Counted from the first letter of the stretch, positions 54,508 to 63,346 are shown. The stretch is 64,000 nt of DNA from Lolliginicoccus suaedae (GCF_008312885.1 NZ_VSSO01000002.1:62001-126000), one strand, 5' to 3'. The notes: generated from the letters alone by a model not told the origin. Numbers and translations: made by a program.

Positions 54508-55311
54508 GTGGTGAACAAGAACCAGGCACGCCCGGCTCCGTCTCCGGGAGGAGATCCTGCTCCGCCCCGGATGCAACGGGAACCGGCCCTTCCCGAGCCA
54601 CCGTACGATCGGCAGCTCATCAGCGAGCTTCACGCGGGCATGCTCCCGGGGCCTGCAGCCGCGCATGTCCGGGGCCGGCTGCACCTTGATCCCGAGGCCG
54701 ACGCGTTCCTCGCCGAGCTCGACGAGGTGCAGCGCATGCTCGGTCGCCTGTCGCCGGACCATGCCAGGAACCGGGGGAGGGGCGATGATCTGCCGGCCCA
54801 GCTGTCCTCGCGAATCGACGAGATGCTGGCCGAAGCGGTGCGGGAGCGCGAGGCGGCACCGAGCCGCCACCGGCGATCGCTGGGCCGCGGTTCGTACCGC
54901 TACCTGGGCGCCGCGGTCGCATGCGCTGCTGCTGCCACGGGACTACTGGTGCTCTCGCCCCGCATCGTGGATCTCATCAGCACCTCCGGTGACGCAGTGT
55001 CTCCACCCGGCGCCGCGACCACGGGGCCGTGGGGGTTCGAGGAGCGCGAGCCACGACCTGGGCAACCGGGGGCAGGCGTGCTCGCGGGGGAGCAGCTTCG
55101 GGAGTGCCTCGATGCAGCGGGGCTGCCCGGCAGCGTCGAGGCGATCGGTGTGGAGCCCGTCTCGTCCGGGGATGGTTCTCCCGCCCGGTTCCGGATCCTG
55201 GTTCCCGCGCCATCAGGAGCGGGGATCCTCGTCCTGACCGTCGGAAATGGCTGTGCTCCCGACGGCCAAGGCATCCTTGGTCGGCAGGGGATCGGGGTGC
55301 CTGGGGAGTAA
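54508..55311 (+). CDS. probable anti-sigma-M factor (Rv3912-like), membrane protein
   Basis: The 267-residue product has an N-terminal cytosolic part of about 130 residues (PYDRQLISELHAGMLPGPAAAHVRGRLHLDPEADAFLAELDEVQRMLGRL), which resembles an anti-sigma domain, one transmembrane helix (YLGAAVACAAAATGLLVLSP, about residues 131-150) and an extracytoplasmic domain with two cysteines. The HxxxCxxC zinc motif of ZAS anti-sigma factors is missing. GTG 54508 or 54511 follows the sigM stop directly, so translation is coupled. Role is inferred from position and topology. Confidence 0.7.
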   Translation: MVNKNQARPAPSPGGDPAPPRMQREPALPEPPYDRQLISELHAGMLPGPAAAHVRGRLHLDPEADAFLAELDEVQRMLGRLSPDHARNRGRGDDLPAQLSSRIDEMLAEAVREREAAPSRHRRSLGRGSYRYLGAAVACAAAATGLLVLSPRIVDLISTSGDAVSPPGAATTGPWGFEEREPRPGQPGAGVLAGEQLRECLDAAGLPGSVEAIGVEPVSSGDGSPARFRILVPAPSGAGILVLTVGNGCAPDGQGILGRQGIGVPGE

Positions 55312-55366
55312 ATGCGAGGGCAGGCACGAAATGTCCCCCGATCAGGGGTCACAGCTTCGGATTTTT

Positions 55367-55378
55367 CGGACTTGTCCG
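55367..55378. promoter_or_regulatory. candidate TetR autoregulatory operator
   Basis: CGGACTTGTCCG has perfect 5-base arms around TT and lies immediately before the TACTTT -10 hexamer at 55380-55385, which is 7 bases before the GTG of the TetR gene. A repressor bound here would block the promoter. The remaining bases 55312-55392 show no gene. Confidence 0.45.
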
Positions 55379-55392
55379 GTACTTTGTGAGGT

Positions 55393-56130
55393 GTGGCACA
55401 TCACGCTGAGGGAGTTTCCAGTCCGATCGCATCGGATCCGCCCGAGCAACCGCTAGCGCAGCGTCCCGCCGCTGCTCGGCGCCGCCGGGGACGCCCCGCA
55501 ATGGTGACCAGCGAGCAGATCACCGCTGCTGCCCTCGAGCTCGGCGTCGCCACGATCACCATGACCTCCGTGGCGCAGCGCCTCGGCGTGAACCATGCCA
55601 CGCTCTACCGGTATGTCAGCGGTCGCGACGATCTCGTGCGCAATGCCATCGACCGAGCAGTGACCCTCACCGAGTTCCCGCAACCGAACGACGACTGGCA
55701 AGCCTTCCTCCGCGACACCGCGCACGCCATCTTCGACATGTGCGACACGTATCCAGGCATTGCCACCGAGCTCGCGGGCGGCACCTACTCGCCGATGATC
55801 CTCCAGCGCGGAGCCACCCTGATGGCATGCCTCACCCGCATGGCCTTCAGCCCGACCGATGCTGTTCTCGCCCTGGACCTCGTGACAGGGCTGGTCATCG
55901 ATCACTGCCGCCGGGCCGAGCAGATGGATGGGCGCGTCCCGTCGGCCTCGATGCCCTCGCGCGCCGAGCTCTCCAGTTCGTGGCCACGGGTGGAGCCCGG
56001 GAACGAGGAATCCATGCAGAACACCATCGAGGCGGGGCAGCAGGCGATCGAGCAGAGCCCGCGCGATTGGTTCGACCGCAAGCTGCGGATAGCCCTTGCT
56101 GGCATTGCTGCCGAGCTCGCGCCGCGCTGA
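55393..56130 (+). CDS. TetR-family transcriptional regulator
   Basis: The 245-residue product has an Arg-rich N-terminal extension (RPAAARRRRGRP), then the helix-turn-helix TSEQITAAALELGVATITMTSVAQRLGVNHATLYRYVSGRDDLV. The C-terminal ligand domain is of the TetR_C type, with WQAFLRDTAHAIFDMCDTYPGIATELAGG. Ligand and targets are unknown. A GTG start has TACTTT 7 bases upstream and no separate leader, so the mRNA is probably leaderless. An inverted repeat overlaps the promoter. It lies between the anti-sigma gene and trxB. Confidence 0.85.
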   Translation: MAHHAEGVSSPIASDPPEQPLAQRPAAARRRRGRPAMVTSEQITAAALELGVATITMTSVAQRLGVNHATLYRYVSGRDDLVRNAIDRAVTLTEFPQPNDDWQAFLRDTAHAIFDMCDTYPGIATELAGGTYSPMILQRGATLMACLTRMAFSPTDAVLALDLVTGLVIDHCRRAEQMDGRVPSASMPSRAELSSSWPRVEPGNEESMQNTIEAGQQAIEQSPRDWFDRKLRIALAGIAAELAPR

Positions 56131-56164
56131 CACGGGCAATCGCTCCCGGTCATGCCTGCATCCG

Positions 56165-56190
56165 GGAACAACCCCGATTAACCTTGTGTT
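56165..56190 (+). promoter_or_regulatory. SigR/SigH-type promoter of trxBA
   Basis: GGAAC at 56165-56169 and GTT at 56188-56190 are separated by exactly 18 bases, the pattern of ECF promoters read by SigR/SigH during thiol-oxidative stress. trxBA is the standard target of these sigma factors. The trxB ATG is about 63 bases downstream with a good ribosome binding site. Confidence 0.55.
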
Positions 56191-56253
56191 GTCACAGAGC
56201 AGAAGGGGTTCACCACGGGCACGCCGCGGTGAACGCGATCAGGGAAGGCCCGC

Positions 56254-57246
56254 ATGACTACAGCCGAAGCCAGCGCACAGACCACCGATAGCGACGTGCG
56301 CGACGTCATCATCGTCGGATCCGGACCGGCCGGATACACCGCCGCCGTCTACACCGCGCGGGCACAGCTAGCGCCCCTGCAGTTCGAGGGATCGCAGTTC
56401 GGTGGCGCCCTGATGACGACCACTGAGGTCGAGAACTTCCCCGGGTTCCAGGACGGCATCATGGGGCCCAGCCTGATGGACGAGATGCGCGAGCAGGCCA
56501 AGCGATTCGGCACCGATATCCGCTCCGAGGACGTCTCCGCGATCAACCTCGACGGCGAGATCAAGACCGTCACCGCCGGGGGAGTGGACTACAAGGCCCG
56601 CGCTGTCATCCTTGCCATGGGCGCGGCCGCTCGCTATCTCGGCGTCCCCGGCGAGGAACGGCTCCTCGGCCGTGGTGTCAGCTCCTGCGCGACCTGCGAC
56701 GGGTTCTTCTTCCGCGATCAGGACATCGCTGTCATCGGCGGCGGCGATTCCGCGATGGAGGAGGCCACCTTCCTCACCCGCTTCGCGCGGAGCGTGACCG
56801 TCGTGCACCGCCGCGAGGAGTTCCGTGCCTCCCGGATCATGCTCGAGCGCGCCCGCGACAACGAGAAGATTACCTTCGTCACCAATGCACGCGTCGACGA
56901 GATGCTCGGCGAGAACAGCGTGAGCGGGCTCCGCATCACCGATACCGTGACAGGCGAGCAGCGCGACCTCCCGGTCACCGGTGTCTTCGTCGCGATCGGG
57001 CATGACCCGCGCAGCGAGCTCGTCCGTGGCCAGGTCACTCTCGATGACGCCGGCTATGTCGCTGTCTCGTCGCCCTCGACCGCGACCTCCCTCCCCGGCG
57101 TGTTCGCCGCTGGAGATCTCGTGGACCACACCTATCGGCAAGCGATCACCGCCGCGGGCACCGGGTGCGCCGCCGCGATCGATGCGGAGCGCTGGCTTGC
57201 CGAGCATGCTCCATCCACCACCGCCACCGCTGTCGCTGCATCGTAG
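56254..57246 (+). CDS. trxB: thioredoxin-disulfide reductase
   Basis: This 330-residue FAD enzyme passes electrons from NADPH to thioredoxin. The FAD-binding loop is [20 protein letters not shown], the redox-active pair is CATC in [16 protein letters not shown], and the NADPH loop is [50 protein letters not shown] completes the C-terminal FAD contact. It is full length. GGGAAGG lies before the ATG. trxA follows by 18 bases, so the two form one operon for cytosolic thiol balance. Confidence 0.97.
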   Translation: MTTAEASAQTTDSDVRDVIIVGSGPAGYTAAVYTARAQLAPLQFEGSQFGGALMTTTEVENFPGFQDGIMGPSLMDEMREQAKRFGTDIRSEDVSAINLDGEIKTVTAGGVDYKARAVILAMGAAARYLGVPGEERLLGRGVSSCATCDGFFFRDQDIAVIGGGDSAMEEATFLTRFARSVTVVHRREEFRASRIMLERARDNEKITFVTNARVDEMLGENSVSGLRITDTVTGEQRDLPVTGVFVAIGHDPRSELVRGQVTLDDAGYVAVSSPSTATSLPGVFAAGDLVDHTYRQAITAAGTGCAAAIDAERWLAEHAPSTTATAVAAS

Positions 57247-57264
57247 GAACAGGAAAGGTCATTC

Positions 57265-57585
57265 ATGTCCACCATCACCGTCACCGACTCATCGTTCGCT
57301 GATGACGTCCTCAAGAGCGACAAGCCCGTGCTCGTGGACTTCTGGGCGACCTGGTGCGGCCCCTGCCGAATGGTCGCCCCCGTGCTCGAGGAGATCTCCC
57401 GCGAGAAGGAGGAGCAGCTCACCGTCGCCAAGGTCGATATCGACGCGAACCAGGCGATCGCGCGCGACCTCCAGATCCTCTCGATCCCCACCATGATCCT
57501 CTTCAAGAATGGGGAGGCGGTTTCCACGATCGTGGGCGCGAAGTCAAAGGCTGCCCTGCTCAAGGAGATCGAAAACCACCTGTAG
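57265..57585 (+). CDS. trxA: thioredoxin
   Basis: The 106-residue thioredoxin has the active site in VDFWATWCGPCRMVAPVLEEI (WCGPC) and the cis-Pro in LSIPTMILFKNGE, with typical Lys in VAKVDIDANQ. It reduces protein disulphides and is recycled by the coupled TrxB. AGGAAAGG lies before the ATG. A strong hairpin follows the gene. Confidence 0.97.
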   Translation: MSTITVTDSSFADDVLKSDKPVLVDFWATWCGPCRMVAPVLEEISREKEEQLTVAKVDIDANQAIARDLQILSIPTMILFKNGEAVSTIVGAKSKAALLKEIENHL

Positions 57586-57617
57586 TTTCTCTGCCGGGAG
57601 CCCGGACCAAGTAGGAT

Positions 57618-57651
57618 GATTCGTGGGGGCGCCGCTGCGCCTCCACGAATC
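57618..57651 (+). terminator. hairpin between trxA and cwlM
   Basis: GATTCGTGGGGGCGC and GCGCCTCCACGAATC form a 15-base stem with one wobble pair and a CGCT loop, 32 bases after the trxA stop. It probably terminates trxBA or attenuates read-through into cwlM. Confidence 0.65.
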
Positions 57652-57764
57652 GCTGCTGACCGTGTGCTGGGTTGCCGCCGCGAGGACTCCCGTGCATTGC
57701 CACTGGCCGTGGTGCCGGGCTTCGCGCACCGGCCCAGCGCGCTCCCGAGAAAGAGGCCCGCGGT

Positions 57765-58934
57765 ATGCACAATCTTCGGCTTGGAGATTCAGGTCCGGCT
57801 GTGGCCGAGGCTCGATTGCGCCTCGTCAACCTCGGCTTCCTGCACGATGACGGCGATCTGGAAGAGGCGCGGTCCATCTTCGATTCCGTCCTCGATACCG
57901 CTGTCCGCGCGTTCCAGCAGCAACGCGGCCTTCTTGTCGATGGCATCGTCGGGAAAGCGACCTCGAGAGCCCTCCAGGAGGCCGGCTACCGCCTCGGCGC
58001 CCGCATCCTGGCCTACCATGTCTCCGCGCCCCAGTTCGGCGATGACGTCGCCGCGCTGCAGACCCGCCTGCAGGATCTCGGCTTCTACACGGACATGATC
58101 GACGGGTACTTCGGTCCCGGGACGCACAGTGCCCTGAGCTCGTACCAGCGAGAGTTCGGGCTCATCGTCGATGGCATCTGTGGTCCCGAGACGCTGCGCT
58201 CCCTCGAGATGCTCGGCGCTCGGGTGACCGGGGGATCGCCGCACGCGATCCTCGCGGAGGAGGTCGTGCGGCAGTCCGGGCCGAAGCTCCGCAACAAGCG
58301 CATCATCATCGACCCGGGCCTCGGCGGAGAGTCGACCGGCATCACGGTCGAGGGACCTCGTGGTCCATTGACCGAGGCGGAGATCCTGTGGGATCTGGCC
58401 AACCGGATCGAGGGCCGCATGGGCGCGACCGGCATGGAGACCTTCCTCAGCCGACCGCGCGGCAAGTGCCCGTCGGTGATGGAGCGGGCGGAGATGGCGA
58501 ACAGCCTCAACGCTGACCTGATCATCTCGCTCCAGTGCGCGCGCAGCGACTCCGCAACAGCAAAGGGTGTCGCGACCTTCCACTACGGTGTGCCCAATGG
58601 CTCCGAGTCGACGATCGGCGCAGTGCTCGCGGGCTTCCTGCAGCGCGAGATCGTGGCACGGACAGGAATGCTGGATTGCCGATCGCATGGTCGCAGCTGG
58701 GACATCCTCAGGCTGACCCGCATGCCGGCCGTGCAGATCGATGTCGGATATGTCACGAGCCCCGATGACCTCGCCATGCTGGCCGACCCCCGGATGCGCG
58801 ATGTCATCGCCGAGGCCGTGGTGGTGGCGGTGAAGCGGCTGTATCTGCTGGGCAAGGATGATCAGCCCACCGGAACGTTTACCTTTGCCGAGCTCCTCGC
58901 GCATGAGCTTGCCGTGGAGGGGCGCAGCGAGTAG
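57765..58934 (+). CDS. cwlM: CwlM-like regulator, inactive amidase with two peptidoglycan-binding domains
   Basis: This 389-residue protein has two PG_binding_1 domains (about residues 1-70, with QQRGLLVDGIVGKATSRALQ, and 80-150, with REFGLIVDGICGPETLRSLE), followed by an amidase_3-like domain. The zinc ligands are lost: the usual DPGHGG reads DPGLGG and the usual ISIHAN reads ISLQCA. In mycobacteria CwlM is a cytosolic protein phosphorylated by PknB that activates MurA. The C-terminal TGTFTFAELLAHE resembles the phosphorylated Thr region. The start MHNLRLGDSGPAV is chosen because homology begins there. Confidence 0.88.
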   Translation: MHNLRLGDSGPAVAEARLRLVNLGFLHDDGDLEEARSIFDSVLDTAVRAFQQQRGLLVDGIVGKATSRALQEAGYRLGARILAYHVSAPQFGDDVAALQTRLQDLGFYTDMIDGYFGPGTHSALSSYQREFGLIVDGICGPETLRSLEMLGARVTGGSPHAILAEEVVRQSGPKLRNKRIIIDPGLGGESTGITVEGPRGPLTEAEILWDLANRIEGRMGATGMETFLSRPRGKCPSVMERAEMANSLNADLIISLQCARSDSATAKGVATFHYGVPNGSESTIGAVLAGFLQREIVARTGMLDCRSHGRSWDILRLTRMPAVQIDVGYVTSPDDLAMLADPRMRDVIAEAVVVAVKRLYLLGKDDQPTGTFTFAELLAHELAVEGRSE

Positions 58935-58959
58935 CACGATCCCTGGCTCCTGCCACGAG

Positions 58960-59001
58960 AAGGGCGGCTTGTTCCCTCGGGAACAAGCCGCCCTTCTTTC
59001 T
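58960..59001 (+). terminator. strong terminator after cwlM
   Basis: AAGGGCGGCTTGTTCCC and its exact complement form a 36-base near-perfect palindrome followed by CTTTCT, in the convergent space between cwlM and the next minus-strand gene. It is the clearest intrinsic terminator in the window. Confidence 0.85.
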
Positions 59002-59015
59002 ATGCAGCTTTGCTC

Positions 59016-59720
59016 CTAGCCTCCTGCACCAACCGGGGAGGGGGAGGGGAGCGTAATGGTCGATGTCTCGATGAGGCGCATCAACGCTGCCTCGACATCT
59101 GCTTTCCATCCATGGTCGGAGTCGAGCTCATAGCGGAAACGCGGATACTCCGGATGGGGGGCGACCTCGATGAATCGCGAATCCCGCAGGAGCGAGGCCG
59201 GGATCATGCACGTGCTCGGCGTGCAATCACCCGGGCGCTGGTGCACCATGTGTTGGTCCCGCCAACTGGTGGCAGCGTCGTGCTCGTGCCCGAACGCCTC
59301 GATAGCACGCACGCCACGGCGAACGAGATCACTGATGACTGCCTGCAGCAGGGTGTCATGGTAGCCCTGCGAGAGCGCGAACTCGTTGACCTGCAGCGTG
59401 GTGAGCAGGACTGCATCCGCGCTGACCGGGGAGGTGGGGAATGATGCCGCCCGGGGCACGCTGCTCGGTGGCGCATAGAGCGCGCACCCTGACACCTTCT
59501 CCTCGGATGAGCCGCTCGTCGTGTCGTAGAGCAACTGCCCGCAGGATCCCCAGCTGAGCGTGACCGATGAGATCCACGCTTCCTTCTCGAACTCAGGGTC
59601 GCACTGGGCGTGGGCCGTGGTGGTATCGCCTGGCTCCATCTCCCAGAACAGGCACCTGCGGGCGTGATCGGGCAGGTCTGCCAGAGATCCCAGGGTGAGG
59701 GGATGGACCCGTGTCATCAC
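59016..59720 (-). CDS. conserved hypothetical protein, Rv3916c-like, acyltransferase fold possible
   Basis: The 234-residue product has a GNAT-like strand and helix order (FWEMEPGDTTTA, SSEEKVSGCALYAPPSSVPRAASFP, ADAVLLTTLQVNEFALSQGYHDTLLQAVISDLVRRGVRAIEAFG) but no confident acetyl-CoA loop. The order cwlM, Rv3916c-like, parB is conserved in Mycobacteriales. A hydrophilic C-terminal part holds PEYPRFRYELDSDHGWKADVEAALMRL. No role is known. ATG at 59720 or the following ATG at 59717 is possible. Confidence 0.78.
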   Translation of the reverse strand: MMTRVHPLTLGSLADLPDHARRCLFWEMEPGDTTTAHAQCDPEFEKEAWISSVTLSWGSCGQLLYDTTSGSSEEKVSGCALYAPPSSVPRAASFPTSPVSADAVLLTTLQVNEFALSQGYHDTLLQAVISDLVRRGVRAIEAFGHEHDAATSWRDQHMVHQRPGDCTPSTCMIPASLLRDSRFIEVAPHPEYPRFRYELDSDHGWKADVEAALMRLIETSTITLPSPSPVGAGG

Positions 59721-59822
59721 GTTGCTGGCCGTCCTCCATGCCGGGACTTGCGCTTGACCGCAAGCGGTGAATAGGGAGTGCTTCCACGTTCGTCAGGAAC
59801 AGGATACCGGTTGCCCGATGGC

Positions 59823-60854
59823 TCAGGAGGATGCCTGCATCAATCCCACGATGCGCTCGAGATCCTCGACCGATCCGAACTCGACAACGAGCTTGCCCTT
59901 TCGCTTGCCGAGGCTGACGGTGACCCTCGTATCGAAGTTGTCGCTCAGCTTGTTGGCAAGATCAGTGATCTCCGGCGGTGGGGGAGTGGTGGCTCGCCGG
60001 GCCTTGGTGTCCGGCGCGGCGGCCCCGTCCTTGTTGAGCATCGTCACGGCTTCCTCGGTGGCCCGGACGGACAGCCCTTCGGCGACGATGCGCGCGGCGA
60101 GCTGCTCCTGCGCGCTCGCGCCCACAGTGATCGCGAGGAGTGCCCGCGCGTGCCCAGCGGAGAGGACGCCAGCAGCCACGCGGCGCTGGACCGCGATGGG
60201 AAGCTTGAGCAATCTGATCATGTTGGTCACCATCGGCCGTGATCGGCCGATCCGGGCAGCAAGCTCATCATGGGTCACACCGAACTCCTCGAGCAGCTGC
60301 TGGTAGGCGGCAGCCTCCTCGAGGGGATTGAGCTGGACGCGGTGGATGTTCTCAAGCAGCGCATCGCGCAGCATTGCCTCGTCGGCCGTCTGGCGGACGA
60401 TCGCGGGGATCGCTGGCATGCCGAGCCCCAGCGCGGCGCGCCAGCGGCGCTCACCCATGACGAGCTGGAACCTGTCGTCGACCTCGCGGACCACGATTGG
60501 CTGCATCATGCCGAACTCGCGGATGGAGTGAACGAGCTCGTCGAGGGATTCATCGTCGAATACCTGGCGCGGCTGGCGCGGGTTGGGATCGATGAGGCTC
60601 GGATCGATCTCGCGGTAGACGGCAGCAGCATCGTCCGTCACGGGCTGGCGCGCATCGCTCCGGGCCGGCACTGCTGCTGGCTGCTCGCCGCTGCGCACTG
60701 GTTGGTGATCGACCGAGGGGTCACGGCCGATCACAACATCCGCGGCAGCCGACCCGAGCTGGGGAGCGTTGGTGGGCCCGGTGGGAATGAGTGCCGCGAG
60801 CCCGCGCCCGAGCCCGCCACGCTTGTTCTGGTTCACTTGCGATGCCTTATCCAC
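59823..60854 (-). CDS. parB: chromosome partitioning protein ParB
   Basis: This 343-residue CTP-dependent parS-binding clamp starts with [14 protein letters not shown]. The N-terminal CTPase domain has [22 protein letters not shown] and [21 protein letters not shown]. The helix-turn-helix that reads parS is [26 protein letters not shown]. The C-terminal dimerisation domain ends the protein. It loads at the two parS sites 0.9 and 1.6 kb upstream and spreads. The first 8 bases overlap parA, so they form one operon. A GTG at 60836 is an alternative start. Confidence 0.95.
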   Translation of the reverse strand: MDKASQVNQNKRGGLGRGLAALIPTGPTNAPQLGSAAADVVIGRDPSVDHQPVRSGEQPAAVPARSDARQPVTDDAAAVYREIDPSLIDPNPRQPRQVFDDESLDELVHSIREFGMMQPIVVREVDDRFQLVMGERRWRAALGLGMPAIPAIVRQTADEAMLRDALLENIHRVQLNPLEEAAAYQQLLEEFGVTHDELAARIGRSRPMVTNMIRLLKLPIAVQRRVAAGVLSAGHARALLAITVGASAQEQLAARIVAEGLSVRATEEAVTMLNKDGAAAPDTKARRATTPPPPEITDLANKLSDNFDTRVTVSLGKRKGKLVVEFGSVEDLERIVGLMQASS

Positions 60855-61833
60855 GCGAACTCCTCACCGTGTCGTGTACTCGGTTCGCGATCTCGCGCCC
60901 CGCATCAAGGTAGCTCATGGCGCCGCGCGATCCCGCATCGTATTCGATGACGCTCATGCCGTACCCCGGGGCCTCGGATACCTTGACGCTGCGCGGGATG
61001 ACTGTTCGCAGCACGACATCGCCGAAGTGCCCGCGGACTTCGCTCGCCACCTGCTCGGCGAGCTTGGTGCGGGCGTCGTACATCGTCAGCAGGATGGTGG
61101 AGATGCTCAACCGTGGATTCAGGTGCGCTCGGACAAGCTCGATGTTGTTGAGCAGCTGGCCGACGCCTTCGAGAGCGTAGTACTCGCACTGGATGGGGAT
61201 GAGCACCTCGGTTGCCGCGACCATCGCGTTGAGCGTGAGGAGACCGAGGGACGGGGGGCAATCGATGAAGATGTAGTCGAACCCCCTCCGCTGGATCTCG
61301 GGCGAAGCAAGCACGTGCTTCAGCTTGTGCTCGCGGCCTTCGAGCGTGACTAGCTCGATCTCGGCACCTGCGAGGTCGATGGTCGCGGGTATGACATGCA
61401 GGTTCTCGCTAGCCGTTGATCTCTGGATCGCCTCGCTCGGCTCGATGTCACCGAGGAGCATCTCGTAGCTCGACGGCGTTCCAGATCCATGCTCCGCCCC
61501 GAGCGCGGTACTGGCATTCCCTTGCGGGTCGAGATCGATGACAAGCACGTTCAACCCGTGGATGGCGAGCGCAACGGCAAGATTGACTGTCGTGGTCGTC
61601 TTGCCCACTCCGCCCTTCTGGTTGGCGACGGTGAAGACGCGAGGCTGCGGCGGCTTCGGGAGGGGAGCCGATGTCCGATGGTGGAAGCTCGTCGCGCGCT
61701 GCGCGGCGGCAGCGATGGGGGAATCCGCGAGTATCCCACCGATCAGCTCCGCCATCTCAGCATCGGCGTCCGACGCTGGCGTGGTGCCATGCGATGTTTC
61801 ACGTGAAACACTGGTTCTCAGGTCGTCCGACAT
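60847..61833 (-). CDS. parA: chromosome partitioning ATPase ParA
   Basis: The 328-residue product has a deviant Walker [23 protein letters not shown] near residue 78, [13 protein letters not shown] and [20 protein letters not shown]. It binds DNA non-specifically as a dimer and moves ParB-parS complexes. The first 75 residues are a linker-like extension. A perfect parS site lies inside codons 8-13 (SRETSH). The ATG at 61833 starts 2 bases after the rsmG stop. Confidence 0.95.
   Translation of the reverse strand: MSDDLRTSVSRETSHGTTPASDADAEMAELIGGILADSPIAAAAQRATSFHHRTSAPLPKPPQPRVFTVANQKGGVGKTTTTVNLAVALAIHGLNVLVIDLDPQGNASTALGAEHGSGTPSSYEMLLGDIEPSEAIQRSTASENLHVIPATIDLAGAEIELVTLEGREHKLKHVLASPEIQRRGFDYIFIDCPPSLGLLTLNAMVAATEVLIPIQCEYYALEGVGQLLNNIELVRAHLNPRLSISTILLTMYDARTKLAEQVASEVRGHFGDVVLRTVIPRSVKVSEAPGYGMSVIEYDAGSRGAMSYLDAGREIANRVHDTVRSSRG
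61795..61810. promoter_or_regulatory. parS site 1, within parA
   Basis: TGTTTCACGTGAAACA is the perfect 16-bp consensus for ParB binding. It lies within the 5' coding part of parA on both strands. Confidence 0.95.
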
Positions 61834-61835
61834 GA

Positions 61836-62519
61836 TCAGTTCCTGTTCTGCTCGGTTCGACGCCTTTGCCGATTCTCCTTGCGGATGCGCACTACCGTGG
61901 TCGGCGTCGCGAGAATGTCCGCGCCGCATTGCTCGACGGTGACCTCGGCGACGCCCAGCTTCCTGAATCCTTTTGAATCCCGGGCGATCTCATCATGGAC
62001 ACTCGCGCCCTTGATGGCAATGACCTCACCGCCCGGACGCACCAGGGGGAGCGACCATCGCAGCAGCTTCAGCAGTGGCGCCACTGCTCGCGACGTAGCA
62101 ACATCCGCCCCTCCGGCCTGCTTGAGCACATGTGCCTCATCGGCTCGCCCCCGGACTATCTCGATCGCGAGACCCGACTCCTGCTGGAACTCTTGCAGGA
62201 ACTCGGTCCGCCGCTGCATCGGCTCGACGAGAGTGACCGTGAGATCCGGGCGAGCGATGGCGAGCGGGATGCCTGGCAGTCCACCGCCACTGCCCACATC
62301 CACCACGGTCATCGAATGGCCGATCGCGGATTCGATTGCAGCACTGTTGAGGATGTGACGCTCCCAGAGGCGTTCAACCTCGCGCGGTCCGATGACTCCT
62401 CGTTCCACGCCGGCATCCGCGAGGAAATCATGGTACTGCTGCGCCAGGGGAAGGCGTGCGGAGAAAAGTGATTCAACGGCGTCGCGGAACTCATCCGGGA
62501 CTTGTTTCACGTGAAACAT
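61836..62519 (-). CDS. rsmG: 16S rRNA (guanine-527-N7)-methyltransferase RsmG
   Basis: This 227-residue SAM-dependent methyltransferase (GidB) modifies G527 of 16S rRNA. The SAM-binding motif is VVDVGSGGGLPGIPLAIARPDLTVTLVEPMQRRTEFLQEF, followed by ATSRAVAPLLKLLRWSLPLVRPGGEVIAIKG. The first residues MFHVK are written by the second parS site. Loss of this enzyme gives low-level streptomycin resistance in other bacteria. It starts at ATG 62519, and parA follows by 2 bases, so rsmG, parA and parB form one operon. Confidence 0.94.
   Translation of the reverse strand: MFHVKQVPDEFRDAVESLFSARLPLAQQYHDFLADAGVERGVIGPREVERLWERHILNSAAIESAIGHSMTVVDVGSGGGLPGIPLAIARPDLTVTLVEPMQRRTEFLQEFQQESGLAIEIVRGRADEAHVLKQAGGADVATSRAVAPLLKLLRWSLPLVRPGGEVIAIKGASVHDEIARDSKGFRKLGVAEVTVEQCGADILATPTTVVRIRKENRQRRRTEQNRN
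62503..62518. promoter_or_regulatory. parS site 2, at the start of rsmG
   Basis: A second perfect TGTTTCACGTGAAACA, identical to site 1, overlaps the first codons of rsmG and encodes FHVK. The two sites are 708 bases apart. Confidence 0.95.
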
Positions 62520-62685
62520 CCAGTTCTTCAGGGATTGGGAATGCTTGCCACCTTGCGACACTCGCGAGCCGCTCCAGGACTGGTCACCAGTATGACAAAG
62601 GCGCTCGGGGACTGGAGGGCGACACTGCGAGAGGCCCGGCAACTGATCGCAGGCATTGCGCCAGACCAGCAGAGGCCAAGCGCGA

Positions 62686-62731
62686 AACCCCGGCCACCGT
62701 GCCGTCATGTGACGAAACACTGGCCGGGGTT
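62686..62731 (-). terminator. hairpin downstream of jag
   Basis: AACCCCGGCCA and TGGCCGGGGTT form perfect 11-base arms with a 24-base loop, about 60 bases after the jag stop. It probably ends the yidC-jag transcript before rsmG. The rest of the spacer 62520-62789 shows no gene. Confidence 0.65.
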
Positions 62732-62789
62732 CTACTCCTACGCTGTCAATGCTGCGCGGGAATCACTCGGGCGATCTATGGACGATCCT

Positions 62790-63296
62790 TCAGTCCGGGA
62801 GCACCACGACATGACGGTTGGGCTCCTGCCCCTCGCTCTCGCTATGCACGCCGTCAACCTCAGCGACCGCATCGTGAACGATCTTTCGCTCGAACGGCGT
62901 CATCGGCCTCAAGGACTCAGATACACCAGTGTTCTTCACTCGCTGGCCAACCTTGCTGCCGAGCGCTGCCAGTTCGCTGCGCCGGCCGGCACGCCAGCCG
63001 GCGATGTCGAGCATGAGCCTGCTGCGCGATCCCGTGGACTGCTGCACAGCAAGTCGGGTCAGCTCCTGGAGCGCGTCAAGGACCTCGCCATGCTTTCCGA
63101 CGAGCTTGTTGAGATCGTCGCCGCCATCGATGGCAACGATCGCCCGATCACCCTCGACATCGAGATCGATGTCCCCGTCGTAGTCGAGGATGTCGAGCAG
63201 TTGCTCCAGATAGTCGCCAGCGTGCTCGCCTTCCTCGACGAGCCGGTCCTCAAGATCATCTGTCGACTGGTCTCCAGTCGGGTTTGCCACGGTCAC
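62790..63296 (-). CDS. jag: RNA-binding protein Jag/KhpB (KH and R3H domains)
   Basis: The 168-residue product has an acidic N-terminal region, a KH domain (DGDIDLDVEGDRAIVAIDGGDDLNKLVGKHGEVLDALQELTRLAVQQ) and an R3H domain (SLRPMTPFERKIVHDAVAEVDGVHSESEGQEPNRHVVVLPD). It lacks the Jag-N domain of Firmicutes, as usual in actinobacteria. It is thought to bind small RNAs and influence cell division. It lies 50 bases downstream of yidC in the usual rnpA-yidC-jag cluster. Confidence 0.93.
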   Translation of the reverse strand: MTVANPTGDQSTDDLEDRLVEEGEHAGDYLEQLLDILDYDGDIDLDVEGDRAIVAIDGGDDLNKLVGKHGEVLDALQELTRLAVQQSTGSRSRLMLDIAGWRAGRRSELAALGSKVGQRVKNTGVSESLRPMTPFERKIVHDAVAEVDGVHSESEGQEPNRHVVVLPD

Positions 63297-63346
63297 GTGA
63301 ATACTCTCCTAGCAATTGGACAGCGAGAAAGTCATCGGGGGAGCGG

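Noticed and set aside
57765-58934. Active N-acetylmuramoyl-L-alanine amidase
   Set aside because: Two zinc-ligand histidines are replaced (Leu and Gln), and the gene context is that of the regulator CwlM.
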